DNA of 64,000 bases from an uncultured Muribaculaceae bacterium (GCA_910579675.1 CAJTUF010000002.1:62001-126000); one strand, 5' to 3'. Shown: positions 27,946-36,345, numbered from the stretch's first letter. The notes: generated by a model from the letters alone, not told the origin. Numbers and translations: made by a program.

Positions 27946-28305
27946 AATTTAGATGGCAAAAAGAGCCTTTTACGGTCATAATATTTTGAAAATCAAATAT
28001 TTTGAAGTGACGGAATAAATGACGGAACACTACGTCTTTTCAAGATCAGTCAGTAAAATAAAGGATTATTGTAATGCTAAATCAACTATTTATCATATAT
28101 TATCCATTGTTGGACAACTATCCTCACATCCAACCTTTCCCGTAGAAATATCTATAGCATCCCGCCTATAAAATATATCTTTGGGGGGAATTATGGCTGA
28201 GATTGTAAATGAAAGAGCAGTGATTTTTAAACGCTTGAAATGCCCGCTTATCCAAATTTTTACTACCTTTGCACCCGACAAACAAGCAAGATATAATTAC
28301 ATATT
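27946..28305. other. AT-rich intergenic stretch with short repeats
   Basis: It has no convincing gene. Just after the stop of the AlbA_2 gene are direct repeats: AATATTTTGA twice (about 27978-28004) and TGACGGAA twice (about 28008-28028). A minus-strand frame of 62 codons at 28093-28281 has no recognisable features. The -7 element of the lipoprotein gene is near the right end, where GC content rises again. Confidence 0.5.
28264..28271 (+). promoter_or_regulatory. -7 element upstream of the lipoprotein gene
   Basis: TACCTTTG, 34 bp before the start codon. No clear -33 box. Confidence 0.6.
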
Positions 28306-28866
28306 ATGAAAATGAACCGCATTTTATCCATCGCCGCCGCTGCCGTGATGGTGATTGCCGCCGCAAGCTGCGGTGATAACAAGCAGAAAGAGGACACCAA
28401 CACCATCAGCCTTGAGGAGGCTGAAGCAAAATTCTCGTCGGAGCTCGCCAATGCCGACACCACCCAGGTGCTTGAGCTCGGCAACACTTTCATGGAGACA
28501 ATGAAGGAGGGCAAGATCGACGAGGCTCTCGATATGCTCTATACCCGCAACATGGCCGACTCCGTGGGCGGACTCCGCAAGCTCAACGACAGCGAGCGCG
28601 CCACCCTCAAGAGCCGCTTCGAGCGTTTCCCCGTAGTGAGCTATACCCTCGACCACTACGACTTCTCCATCCCCGCACTCAACGATCTGAAATACTCCTA
28701 CGTGTTCCGTCCCAACTCGGCCACTGGTAAGCTCAATCTCATGTTCAACCCCACCAAGCGCGATGATCAGTGGTACCTTATGCTCAAGCAGCCCGACCAG
28801 CCCGCCAAGGATGCTGAAAACGCCCTTCCCCCCTCGGCAGCCATAGCTATGCCCGACGAGGAGTAA
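28306..28866 (+). CDS. Small lipoprotein of unknown function
   Basis: A 186-residue protein with a lipoprotein signal: MKMNR, a hydrophobic Ala/Val/Ile run, and the lipobox AAASC with Cys22. The mature part is charged and Glu-rich, with a helical opening (about 35-75) and a compact C-terminal part (F-P-V-V-S-Y-T-L and F-N-P-T-K-R-D-D-Q-W-Y-L). The last residues are acidic and Pro/Ala-rich. The layout is like NTF2- or DUF4878-like lipoproteins, but I do not recognise the family. It has its own promoter and a strong terminator, so it is monocistronic. Confidence 0.85.
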   Translation: MKMNRILSIAAAAVMVIAAASCGDNKQKEDTNTISLEEAEAKFSSELANADTTQVLELGNTFMETMKEGKIDEALDMLYTRNMADSVGGLRKLNDSERATLKSRFERFPVVSYTLDHYDFSIPALNDLKYSYVFRPNSATGKLNLMFNPTKRDDQWYLMLKQPDQPAKDAENALPPSAAIAMPDEE

Positions 28867-28915
28867 TCCCCCCGCGCGTCAGGATTCAGCAAACAGCTGA
28901 CAGACATATAATCGA

Positions 28916-28966
28916 GCGCCGCCACATAGCCCCGGTTTTAACGGGCATAGTGGCGGCGCCCTTTTT
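28916..28966 (+). terminator. Intrinsic terminator after the lipoprotein gene
   Basis: GCGCCGCCAC pairs with GTGGCGGCGC across a partly paired loop (CCCC/GGG), followed by TTTTT at 28962-28966. Confidence 0.88.
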
Positions 28967-29125
28967 GTGAAGTAACACACATATTTACCCACAAAAAACA
29001 GTTAAAAATGATTATCATGCCGCTGATTTTAAGGATATTCAAAATCCAACCCCCAATCGTTTTTGTTTAAATTATCAGATGCGCGTTGATACAGGCGTGT
29101 GTCGACAGTTACTGATTTATAAACA

Positions 29126-29908
29126 ATGAAAATGAATCTTGATAAATTATTTGACCTGACAGGGAAGGTCGCTATTGTTACAGGTGCCGGAGATGGAATC
29201 GGTAAGGGATGCGCTCAAATCCTGGCTGTGGCCGGAGCTTCTGTCGTGGTAAGCGACATAGATATCCATAAGGCCGAAAGTGTGGTGCAAACTATAGTGG
29301 GCCAAGGTGGAAAAGCTGTTGCGTGTGAATGCAACGTGCTGAATTCCGACGATATGCAAAAGACAGTTGACTCTGCCATCAGTAATTTTGGCACTGTCAA
29401 TATTCTTGTAAACAATGCAGGCCTCGGAGGAGGTGGTCGAGAAAACCCATTCAATATCGATGAAGAGTATGTGGAGCGTATCTACAAAATCAACGTTTTC
29501 GCACCATTATATCTCTCCAAACTGGTAGTCCCTGAAATGAAAAAATCAGGATATGGGAGTATAGTAAACATCACATCTATGAGCTCAATAGATAAGGAAC
29601 CGAATATGTGTGTTTACGCATCGTCGAAGGCCGCGCTTAATCATCTCGCCGCTAATCTTGCCTATGATTTCGGAGAGATGGGGGTAAGGATAAATAATGT
29701 TGGGCCGGGCGCCACCAAGACTGCTGCATTGGCAAAGATATTGACTCCGGAACTTCAGGAAAAGATGCTCAGAAACACACCCATCAAACGTCTTGGAGAG
29801 GTAAGCGACATAGCTCAGGCTGTTTTATTCTTTGCTTCACCTGCATCCTCATGGATGAGTGGACAGACTCTTTTTGTAAACGGCGGAGGAGATCAGACCC
29901 TTGACTGA
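29126..29908 (+). CDS. hdhA: SDR oxidoreductase, close to 7-alpha-hydroxysteroid dehydrogenase
   Basis: A 260-residue short-chain dehydrogenase that would oxidise the 7-alpha hydroxyl of bile acids if the assignment holds. The cofactor motif TGAGDGIG is at 19-26, Asp44 at the end of the second strand favours NAD, NNAG is at 96-99, and the catalytic residues are Ser151, Tyr164 and Lys168 with the same Ser-Tyr spacing (13) as the E. coli enzyme. Long stretches resemble E. coli HdhA as I recall it: AGASVVVSDI, INVFAP, LVVPEMKKSG, YASSKAA and SSWMSGQ. Codon use is more AT-rich than in neighbours. Other SDR activities cannot be excluded. Confidence 0.75.
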   Translation: MKMNLDKLFDLTGKVAIVTGAGDGIGKGCAQILAVAGASVVVSDIDIHKAESVVQTIVGQGGKAVACECNVLNSDDMQKTVDSAISNFGTVNILVNNAGLGGGGRENPFNIDEEYVERIYKINVFAPLYLSKLVVPEMKKSGYGSIVNITSMSSIDKEPNMCVYASSKAALNHLAANLAYDFGEMGVRINNVGPGATKTAALAKILTPELQEKMLRNTPIKRLGEVSDIAQAVLFFASPASSWMSGQTLFVNGGGDQTLD

Positions 29909-29967
29909 TGATGCCCCGTTATGGGGCTCCGAGACATAGAAAAGGATAAGTTTTTTACCCACTTCAG

Positions 29968-29999
29968 GAGGGTGCATCAATTTGTTTTGATGCGCCCTC
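29968..29999 (+). terminator. Terminator-like hairpin after the SDR gene
   Basis: GAGGGTGCATCAA pairs with TTGATGCGCCCTC (one mismatch) over a 6-base loop. No T-run follows it. Confidence 0.6.
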
Positions 30000-30056
30000 T
30001 GCTATATGTCAATCATATCATTTATCAGTAGCGGCGGGCTTTTTTTGCAGTAAATA

Positions 30057-30087
30057 TTTGGAGGAATAAAAAAAAGCCGTACCTTTG
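30057..30087 (+). promoter_or_regulatory. Promoter of the ABC exporter operon
   Basis: TTTG at 30057-30060, a 19-bp spacer and TACCTTTG at 30080-30087, a full match to the Bacteroidota consensus. Confidence 0.75.
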
Positions 30088-30088
30088 C

Positions 30089-30112
30089 GGTGTTGTACAG
30101 CACTACAACACC
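30089..30112. repeat. Perfect inverted repeat at the transcription start of the ABC operon
   Basis: GGTGTTGTA and TACAACACC flank a 6-base loop (CAGCAC). It begins 2 bp after the -7 element, so it covers the expected transcription start: a possible operator or 5' hairpin. Confidence 0.65.
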
Positions 30113-30151
30113 AACCAATCCTATTTCACGCAACCCATTCACCATCTCCAG

Positions 30152-31090
30152 ATGAATATAATAGAAGTAGACCGCGTAAGCAAGCAATACTCCGGCCATA
30201 AGGCTCTCGACGAGGTGAGCCTCTCAGTGCCCGAGGGGTCTGTCTACGGATTGCTCGGCCCCAACGGTGCCGGCAAGACAACCCTCATCCGCATCATCAA
30301 CCACATCACCGCCCCCGACTCGGGCAGCGTGACCTTCGACGGCCACAAGCTGTGCGAGGAGGATATGGCCCGGATAGGCTATCTGCCCGAGGAGCGCGGC
30401 CTCTATAAGAAGATGACCGTGGGTGAGCAGGCCATATTTTTCGCACGCCTCAAGGGGCTGAGCCGTCAGGAGGCGATCAGCGAGCTGCGCAAGTGGTTTG
30501 ACCGGTTCGGCATAGCCGACTGGTGGGGCCGCAAAGTGGAGGAGCTCTCAAAGGGTATGGCCCAGAAGGTGCAGTTTATCGTCACGGTGCTCCACAAGCC
30601 CAAGCTGCTCATCTTCGACGAGCCCTTCTCGGGCTTCGACCCCATCAATGCCAATCTGCTGCGCGACGAGATCCTGCGCCTTCGCGACGAGGGTTCCACC
30701 ATCATCTTCTCCACCCACAATATGGCATCGGTGGAGGAAATCTGCGACCACATCACTCTCATCAACAAATCGCACAATATACTCTCGGGGCGTGTCGACG
30801 ACCTGCGGCGCGAGTGGGCCGACGGCCATTACAGCCTGACCTACACCGATGCCGATCCTACTACGTTTATGGAAACACTCTCGCCGCTGGCCGGTACATT
30901 TGCCACCTCGGTGGATACCCGAGGGCGCAATGTGCTCGACCTGCGTCTGGCTCCCGGGGCCACCCTCCGCGATCTTATTGCCCGCGCCAACGAGGCATCG
31001 ACGCTCCACAGCGTCAACGAGGCTGTGGCTTCGATGAACGACATCTTCATCTCGGCCGTGAAAGCCAATGATCCCAACACTCTCCTCTGA
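30152..31090 (+). CDS. ABC transporter ATP-binding protein (NatA-like)
   Basis: The ATPase of an export system with the following permease. The 312-residue protein has Walker A GPNGAGKTT at 36-44, signature LSKGM at 132-136, Walker B LLIFDEP at 152-158 and a switch His in STHNM. The C-terminal 80 residues are the usual extra domain of the NatA/YhaQ type. Such systems export sodium, peptides or drugs; the substrate cannot be read from sequence. The permease starts 36 bp after its stop. Confidence 0.93.
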   Translation: MNIIEVDRVSKQYSGHKALDEVSLSVPEGSVYGLLGPNGAGKTTLIRIINHITAPDSGSVTFDGHKLCEEDMARIGYLPEERGLYKKMTVGEQAIFFARLKGLSRQEAISELRKWFDRFGIADWWGRKVEELSKGMAQKVQFIVTVLHKPKLLIFDEPFSGFDPINANLLRDEILRLRDEGSTIIFSTHNMASVEEICDHITLINKSHNILSGRVDDLRREWADGHYSLTYTDADPTTFMETLSPLAGTFATSVDTRGRNVLDLRLAPGATLRDLIARANEASTLHSVNEAVASMNDIFISAVKANDPNTLL

Positions 31091-31126
31091 TTCCCCATAC
31101 ATCCACATCATCAAAGATACAAAGCC

Positions 31127-32419
31127 ATGTCGAAAGTCTCTATCATAATAGGGCGCGAATATGCCGAGCGCGTAAAGAAAAAGAGCTTTATATTCACCAC
31201 CATCCTGATGCCTATCTTCATGCTGGCGCTGATGGCCATACCCACCCTGGTGGTTCTTATGGGTGGCACCGACACCCGCACCGTCACCGTGTATGACCCC
31301 GAAGGCATCATCGCTCCCCAGCTTGTCAACAGCGACAATGTGGAGTATGTCATAGCCACCCAGAGCGTCGATACCGTGGCGCCCTCCGAGGGTACCACTC
31401 TGCTTATGATCCCGCGCGGGCTTGTGGGCAAGGACCAGCCGCTGCGTCTGCTGGCCGACGAAGCCGCCTCGATGATGCTCGAAGGGGAGATCAGCTCGCA
31501 GGTTGAGAGAATCGTGGAAGAGGAACGCATGAAGGTCTACAGCGTCGACGTCAAGAGCATCATGGATGCCGTGGAGTCAGACCTGAGTGTGAACACCGTG
31601 CGCACCGACCGCGACAAGACCACATCGTCGGGTCTGAGCTATGCGCTTGGATTCATCCTCACATTTCTCTTATATATGATCCTGCTCCTCTATGGCCAGA
31701 TGGTCATGACCTCTATCATCGAGGAAAAAAACAACCGTGTGCTTGAGATAGTGGTGTCGTCGGTGAAGCCCACCGGGCTTATGCTCGGCAAGATATGCGG
31801 CATAGGTCTTGTTGCGGTGACGCAGATAGTGATCTGGGCGGTACTGATAGTGGCCATGTCGGCCTTTGTGATGCCCGCGCTGCTACCGGCCGATGTAGCC
31901 GCCGACATCACCTCGATCAACTCGGGCATGGGCGCCCCCACGCAGTCGGCGCTCGACAGCGACTTTCTTGCCGCCCTCGCGGTGATAGCCGATCCTACCT
32001 ATGTGCTCACCCTCTTCGGCATCCTGCTGCTATTCCTCATCGGTGGCTTCCTGCTCTATTCGGCTGTGTTTGCCGCCATAGGCTCGGCTGTGGATAACAT
32101 CCAGGATGCCTCGCAGCTCCAGACTGTAGCCATGCTCCCCATCATTCTCGGCATTGTGTTTGGCATGATGGCCGCAGGCGATCCCACCTCGTCGATAGCT
32201 GTGTGGACCTCTATCATACCCTTCACGTCGCCCATGGTGATGATGGCGCGTATCCCCTACGGCATCCCGTCGTGGCAGATCATCCTGTCGCTGGTCCTCC
32301 TCTATGCCAGCTTTCTGGCAAGCGTGTGGGTGGCAGCCAAGATATATCGTGTGGGCATCTTCATGTATGGCAAGAAGCCCACGGTGAAGGAGCTCATCCG
32401 TTGGGCCCGCTATAAATAA
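31127..32419 (+). CDS. ABC transporter permease (NatB/YhaP-like)
   Basis: The 430-residue membrane partner of the preceding ATPase. One membrane helix (about 20-42) is followed by an extracytoplasmic region of about 130 residues. A block of five or six helices then runs from about 175 to 410, with the EEKNNRVLEIVVSSVKP motif typical of ABC-2 permeases at about 200-216. Its stop is 14 bp from the stop of the convergent umuC gene, with no obvious terminator between them. Confidence 0.92.
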   Translation: MSKVSIIIGREYAERVKKKSFIFTTILMPIFMLALMAIPTLVVLMGGTDTRTVTVYDPEGIIAPQLVNSDNVEYVIATQSVDTVAPSEGTTLLMIPRGLVGKDQPLRLLADEAASMMLEGEISSQVERIVEEERMKVYSVDVKSIMDAVESDLSVNTVRTDRDKTTSSGLSYALGFILTFLLYMILLLYGQMVMTSIIEEKNNRVLEIVVSSVKPTGLMLGKICGIGLVAVTQIVIWAVLIVAMSAFVMPALLPADVAADITSINSGMGAPTQSALDSDFLAALAVIADPTYVLTLFGILLLFLIGGFLLYSAVFAAIGSAVDNIQDASQLQTVAMLPIILGIVFGMMAAGDPTSSIAVWTSIIPFTSPMVMMARIPYGIPSWQIILSLVLLYASFLASVWVAAKIYRVGIFMYGKKPTVKELIRWARYK

Positions 32420-32433
32420 GCGGCCCGGAGAGC

Positions 32434-33729
32434 TCACCCCACCTTGAATGCGCCGAGGCGCGTCGTGTAGTCGGGCGACTTCATGGCGCGCCTTATCGCA
32501 TTGACAAATCTCACGCTCCTGCCATCGTCGTCCCGCTCGCGGTATTGCTGCGAGCCGAGCATCAGGGTGTCGGCTCCATGGCGTAGATTGATCTTGTCGA
32601 GGGCGGTCGACAGGCGTATGAGCTTGTCGCTGCGCAGAGGGTCGTAGTCGAAGAGGTCGGGCTGTATGGCCGATGCATCGGATATGCCGGCCACCATCAC
32701 TCCGGCCCTTTTGTAGTATATGCCCTTGCGGAATATCCGGGCGAGGATACTGTCGGCAGCGGCGACAATCTCGCTCGTGGTGTTGGTTGGAGTGGTGAAA
32801 GAGTGTGATCCGCTTTGGTCGTATTGCGGCAGATCGTCGCGGAAATGGTTTGACTGGATGAAAGCGGTCACGAGCGAGCAGGCCGAGTGCTGGCGGCGCA
32901 GCTTCATCGCACACCGGGCCGCATGGTTGGCTATGTGGCTGCGTAGGTCGTCGGGGTCGGAGATCATTGCCGGGAAGCTGCGGCTCGTCATGATGGTCTG
33001 CTTGGTGGTAGAGTCGAGGGCGTCGATGGTGATGACACTCTCGCCGTTGAGTTCGGCCCATGTGCGGACACCGGTGATATGAAACAGGCGCTTCACCCAG
33101 TCGCGCGGCTGGCGGCAGAAGTCGAGAGCTGTGGCCACGCCGTAGTAGTTGAGCGTGCGGGCAATCCGTCGGCCTATGCCCCACACATCGGCCACAGGAA
33201 ATAGCCTGAGGGCGGCGGTGCGCTGCTCCTCGGTGGCTATCACGCAGCATTTGCGGTAACCGGGATAGCGCTTGGCATATTTACTGGCCACCTTGGCGAG
33301 GGTCTTGGTGGGGGCTATGCCGAGGCTCACCGGTATGCCGGTACACCGCTGTACCTTGCGACACAGATTGCGCCCCCACTCGGCGAGGTCGATGCCGTCC
33401 ATCCCCTCAAGGTCGAGAAAAGCCTCGTCGATGGAATACTGGGCCACCTCGGGCACCTCCTCGCGGAGTATGGCTATCACCCGTGCCGACATATCGCCGT
33501 AGAGCGCATAGTTTGACGAGAAGGCAGTGATGCCAGCGTCGGGGTAGCGGCTCTGCAGCTGGTAGTAGGGCATGCAGTCGGGGATGCCCATGGCCTTCAC
33601 CTCGCGCGAGCGGGCCACGACGCATCCGTCGTTGTTGCTCAGCACCACGATCGGCTTGGTGGCCAGGTCTGGGCGAAACACTCTCTCGCATGAACAGAAG
33701 AAGTTGTCGCAGTCGATGAGTCCTACCAT
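32434..33729 (-). CDS. umuC: Y-family DNA polymerase V catalytic subunit
   Basis: Copies past DNA lesions as part of the SOS-type response. The 431-residue protein has the catalytic pieces of the Y family: D6 and D8 in LIDCDNFF, and D101-E102 in YSIDEAFLD. A helix-hairpin-helix near 180-200 (VWGIGRRIA) and the little-finger domain follow. The start at 33729 overlaps the umuD stop by 7 bp; an open frame extends upstream inside umuD but lacks the family N-terminus. Confidence 0.95.
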   Translation of the reverse strand: MVGLIDCDNFFCSCERVFRPDLATKPIVVLSNNDGCVVARSREVKAMGIPDCMPYYQLQSRYPDAGITAFSSNYALYGDMSARVIAILREEVPEVAQYSIDEAFLDLEGMDGIDLAEWGRNLCRKVQRCTGIPVSLGIAPTKTLAKVASKYAKRYPGYRKCCVIATEEQRTAALRLFPVADVWGIGRRIARTLNYYGVATALDFCRQPRDWVKRLFHITGVRTWAELNGESVITIDALDSTTKQTIMTSRSFPAMISDPDDLRSHIANHAARCAMKLRRQHSACSLVTAFIQSNHFRDDLPQYDQSGSHSFTTPTNTTSEIVAAADSILARIFRKGIYYKRAGVMVAGISDASAIQPDLFDYDPLRSDKLIRLSTALDKINLRHGADTLMLGSQQYRERDDDGRSVRFVNAIRRAMKSPDYTTRLGAFKVG

Positions 33730-34184
33730 GGCTGATTGCGGTGTCCGGGGCGGCGGCGGTTGGCTTTGATGGTATATGTCACCACACCCCACACGATGAA
33801 GTCGTTGTCGGGGGTCACCTCTATAGGGCGGTAGCGGCGATTTGACGGCATGAGTATTATCCTGTCGCGGCTGGTGAAGCAGATGCGCTTGAGAGTAAAC
33901 TCGCCATCGAGGCAACACACGGCCAGGTCGCCGTGCTCAGGCTCTATCGAACGGTCGATGATGAGCAGATCCCCCTCCTCGATCCCTTCGCCCGACATGG
34001 AGTCGCCCGCCACTTTGGCGTAAAATGTCGAGGCAGGGTGGCGGATAAGGGTGCGGTTGAGGTCGATCGACTCGGATATGTAGTCCTGGGCCGGACTCGG
34101 GAATCCGGCGCGGATTCCCGAGTCGGCATATTCCAACTCGAGGTGTGAGGAGCCATCGGCGGCATACAGTTGTAGGGTGATCAT
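33723..34184 (-). CDS. umuD: UmuD/LexA-type self-cleaving protein
   Basis: Forms polymerase V with UmuC after cutting itself in a RecA-dependent way. The 153-residue protein has the cleavage site Ala26-Gly27 in RAGFPSPA, the nucleophile Ser62 in GDSMSGEGI and the base Lys99 in FTLKRI. The order and spacing match active S24 peptidases. It leads a two-gene operon with umuC. I found no sequence upstream that I could defend as a LexA box. Confidence 0.95.
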   Translation of the reverse strand: MITLQLYAADGSSHLELEYADSGIRAGFPSPAQDYISESIDLNRTLIRHPASTFYAKVAGDSMSGEGIEEGDLLIIDRSIEPEHGDLAVCCLDGEFTLKRICFTSRDRIILMPSNRRYRPIEVTPDNDFIVWGVVTYTIKANRRRPGHRNQPW

Positions 34185-34492
34185 CGGTTGAAAGCGTGAG
34201 GAGGGGTGGTTGATGGTACAATGCTGGAGCGAAGTTAGCGGACCGGTCGGGCAAAAACTGGTTGCGGCGATGTTAATATAGGTTAACTATCGTGATTTTT
34301 TTACGTTTGCTTGCCCCCTCGGCATCCCCCTTGCGCTAAACATTCTTAAAAGGGGCACCCGGGTGCGACAAAGGGTGAGAGGGGTTGTTATAGCTAAAGA
34401 TATTACTCGAATGAGTTAAATATACGTAAACTTTATGTAAAATAGCCGGAAATTTTGTAATTTTGCGAGCTTATATCATCATAGCACGACAG
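34185..34492. other. Divergent intergenic region between umuD and rpoD
   Basis: It has no coding frame of substance. The right end holds the rpoD -7 element. A minus-strand TAACTTCG at about 34231-34238 is one base off the -7 consensus and could serve umuD, but no -33 box is at the right distance. The middle is AT-rich near 34270-34300 and 34390-34450. Confidence 0.5.
34458..34465 (+). promoter_or_regulatory. -7 element upstream of rpoD
   Basis: TAATTTTG, 27 bp before the start codon; an ATG in place of TTG lies 20 bp upstream as a weak -33 box. Confidence 0.6.
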
Positions 34493-35353
34493 ATGAGACA
34501 ACTTAAAATAACAAAATCTATCACCAACCGTGAGAGCGCCTCGCTCGACAAATATCTTCAGGAGATAGGCCGAGAAGAGCTTATCTCGGTGGAAGAAGAG
34601 GTCGAGCTTGCCCAGCGTATCCGCCAGGGTGATGCCCGCGCACTCGACAAGCTAACCCGCGCCAATCTACGTTTCGTTGTGTCGGTGGCCAAGCAGTACC
34701 AGAATCAGGGTCTTAGCCTTCCCGACCTTATCAATGAAGGAAATCTCGGCTTGATTAAAGCAGCGCAGAAGTTTGACGAGACACGTGGTTTTAAATTTAT
34801 TTCCTACGCCGTGTGGTGGATCCGTCAGTCGATCCTGCAGGCCCTTGCCGAGCAGAGCCGCATAGTGCGTCTGCCTCTCAATCAGGTGGGTTCGCTCAAC
34901 AAGATAGGCAAGGCCCTGTCGAAGTTTGAGCAGGAAAACGAGCGCCGTCCGTCGCCTGAGGAGCTCGCCGAGCGTCTTGAAGTGCCCGTGGAGAAGATTG
35001 CCGACACGCTCAAGGTGTCGGGGCGCCACATCTCCGTCGATGCTCCTTTTGTGGAGGGTGAAGACAATTCACTCCTCGACGTGCTTACCAACGACGATTC
35101 TCCCGCAGCCGACTCCACTCTTACCCAGGAGTCGCTATCGAAGGAGGTTGACCGCGCGCTTCATCAGCTCCCCGAGCGCGACCGCGAGATCATCCGTATG
35201 TTTTTCGGCATAGGATGTCAGGAAATGACTCTTGAGGAGATCGGAGCCAAGTTTGACCTCACCCGCGAGCGAGTGCGTCAGATCAAGGAGAAGGCCATAC
35301 GCCGCCTGAAAGGGCAGCGCAGCCGTCAGCTCCGCACCTATCTCGGTCAGTAA
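34493..35353 (+). CDS. rpoD: Primary sigma factor RpoD (Bacteroidota short form)
   Basis: Directs RNA polymerase to housekeeping promoters, which in this phylum read TTTG/TAnnTTTG. The 286-residue protein opens with MRQLKITKSITNRES and lacks region 1.1. It has the core-binding and -7-reading regions 2.1-2.4 (NLRFVVSVAKQYQ, DLINEGNLGLIKA, FKFISYAVWWIRQ), region 3 and the region 4 helix-turn-helix (TLEEIGAKFDLTRERVRQIKEKA). The frame is open ten codons further upstream, but ATG 34493 gives the conserved start. Confidence 0.97.
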   Translation: MRQLKITKSITNRESASLDKYLQEIGREELISVEEEVELAQRIRQGDARALDKLTRANLRFVVSVAKQYQNQGLSLPDLINEGNLGLIKAAQKFDETRGFKFISYAVWWIRQSILQALAEQSRIVRLPLNQVGSLNKIGKALSKFEQENERRPSPEELAERLEVPVEKIADTLKVSGRHISVDAPFVEGEDNSLLDVLTNDDSPAADSTLTQESLSKEVDRALHQLPERDREIIRMFFGIGCQEMTLEEIGAKFDLTRERVRQIKEKAIRRLKGQRSRQLRTYLGQ

Positions 35354-35399
35354 GCCCAGGGCGCAGCCCGTATTGCTTATTTCCCCACTCCCATCATGT

Positions 35400-35446
35400 C
35401 GGCTTTCCGCCGGCGCCCAGGCGCCCCGGAGAGCCGTCTTTATTTT
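35400..35446 (+). terminator. Terminator after rpoD
   Basis: A long stem (CGGCTTTCCG and GGCGCC pairing with GGCGCC and CGGAGAGCCG, with one T-G pair) with a very short loop, followed by a T-rich stretch at 35437-35446. Confidence 0.75.
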
Positions 35447-35520
35447 ATGTGCGGGAGGGATATTTTGCCTCTTTCGTTAAAAAATCTTTCGTCGGTGAGC
35501 GAAAGTTGATAAAAAAACGT

Positions 35521-35528
35521 TACTTTTG
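35521..35528 (+). promoter_or_regulatory. -7 element upstream of the ferredoxin gene
   Basis: TACTTTTG, 81 bp before the start codon, in the middle of the rpoD-ferredoxin gap. Confidence 0.55.
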
Positions 35529-35609
35529 CAACGTCATATGCCGCCCGTCGGCATCCCTGACGCCAGTTATAGTTTTTATCCAACTTTCAACAATCTTATT
35601 TTCATAACC

Positions 35610-35780
35610 ATGGCATACGTAATCACCGACAAATGCGTAGCTTGCGGCACATGTCTTCCCGAGTGCCCCGTTGGCGCTATCTCTGAAGGCGACATCTACC
35701 ACATCGATCCCGACACCTGCATCGATTGCGGCACTTGCGCTTCTGTTTGCCCCAGCGAAGCTATCATCCCCGGCGAATAA
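35610..35780 (+). CDS. 2[4Fe-4S] ferredoxin, clostridial type
   Basis: A 56-residue electron carrier. It has two classic binding motifs, C-x2-C-x2-C-x3-C-P: Cys9, 12, 15, 19 and Cys37, 40, 43, 47. It would carry low-potential electrons, for example for pyruvate:ferredoxin oxidoreductase or hydrogenase in this anaerobe. The open frame runs 28 codons upstream, but ATG 35610 gives the family's M-A-Y-V-I start. It is monocistronic between two terminators. Confidence 0.95.
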   Translation: MAYVITDKCVACGTCLPECPVGAISEGDIYHIDPDTCIDCGTCASVCPSEAIIPGE

Positions 35781-35807
35781 TCGAAGATTATAACCGACCA
35801 GACACCA

Positions 35808-35855
35808 CGACCGCCCTCAGGCTCGGCAAGAGCATTGAGGGCGGTCGCGATTTTT
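35808..35855 (+). terminator. Terminator after the ferredoxin gene
   Basis: CGACCGCCCTCA pairs perfectly with TGAGGGCGGTCG over a 16-base loop, followed by TTTTT at 35851-35855. Only the plus strand has the T-run. Confidence 0.85.
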
Positions 35856-35871
35856 GGCGGATCGGGAGCGC

Positions 35872-36345
35872 TCAGATAGATGACGCAAGAGCTATCATCC
35901 TGATAGCGGTCTCGGCAGCCTCCACACCCTTGTGGCCCGCCGGGCCACCGATGCGGTCGAGCGCCTGCTGCTCATTGTCGACAGTGAGCAGGCCGAATAT
36001 CACCGGCACGTCGCCGGTGGAGTTGAGGAGAGTCACACCCTGGGTCACACTCTCGCAAACATAGTCGAAGTGGGGAGTGTCGCCGCGCACCACTGCGCCA
36101 AACACTATCACGGCGTCGGGATGCTGGTGTTCGATGACGCGTGCGGCGGCATAAGTGAGCTCCACGGCGCCGGGCACCGGGATCGAGATGATATCGGAGG
36201 GGAGGATGCCGTTGGCGGTGAGAGTCTCAACGGCGCCGCGTGCCAGCTTGGAGGTTATGTGGCCGTTCCATTCGGCAGTGATCACGGCTACGCGGGCGCC
36301 ATGACCGATCACGGGCAGGGGGGAGGTGGGTACTGATGATGACAT
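35872..36345 (-). CDS. ribH: 6,7-dimethyl-8-ribityllumazine synthase
   Basis: Makes lumazine, the last intermediate before riboflavin. The 157-residue protein has W26-N27 in TAEWN, the PVPGAVEL substrate strip at 57-64, GAVVRGDTPHFDYV with catalytic His92, and the closing NEQQALDRIGG. The stop of the upstream TPR gene overlaps its start by one base (TAATG), so it is the last gene of a PfkB-TPR-ribH run. Confidence 0.96.
   Translation of the reverse strand: MSSSVPTSPLPVIGHGARVAVITAEWNGHITSKLARGAVETLTANGILPSDIISIPVPGAVELTYAAARVIEHQHPDAVIVFGAVVRGDTPHFDYVCESVTQGVTLLNSTGDVPVIFGLLTVDNEQQALDRIGGPAGHKGVEAAETAIRMIALASSI

Noticed and set aside
28093..28281. A 62-codon minus-strand frame in the AT-rich gap before the lipoprotein gene
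   Set aside because: It overlaps the lipoprotein promoter and has no domain, signal or coding pattern.
32030..33250. A 406-codon minus-strand frame spanning umuC and the ABC permease
   Set aside because: It is out of frame with umuC, which has all catalytic motifs, and lacks features of its own.
34231..34238. TAACTTCG as a umuD promoter
   Set aside because: It has one mismatch and no -33 box at the right distance, so I do not list it as a promoter.
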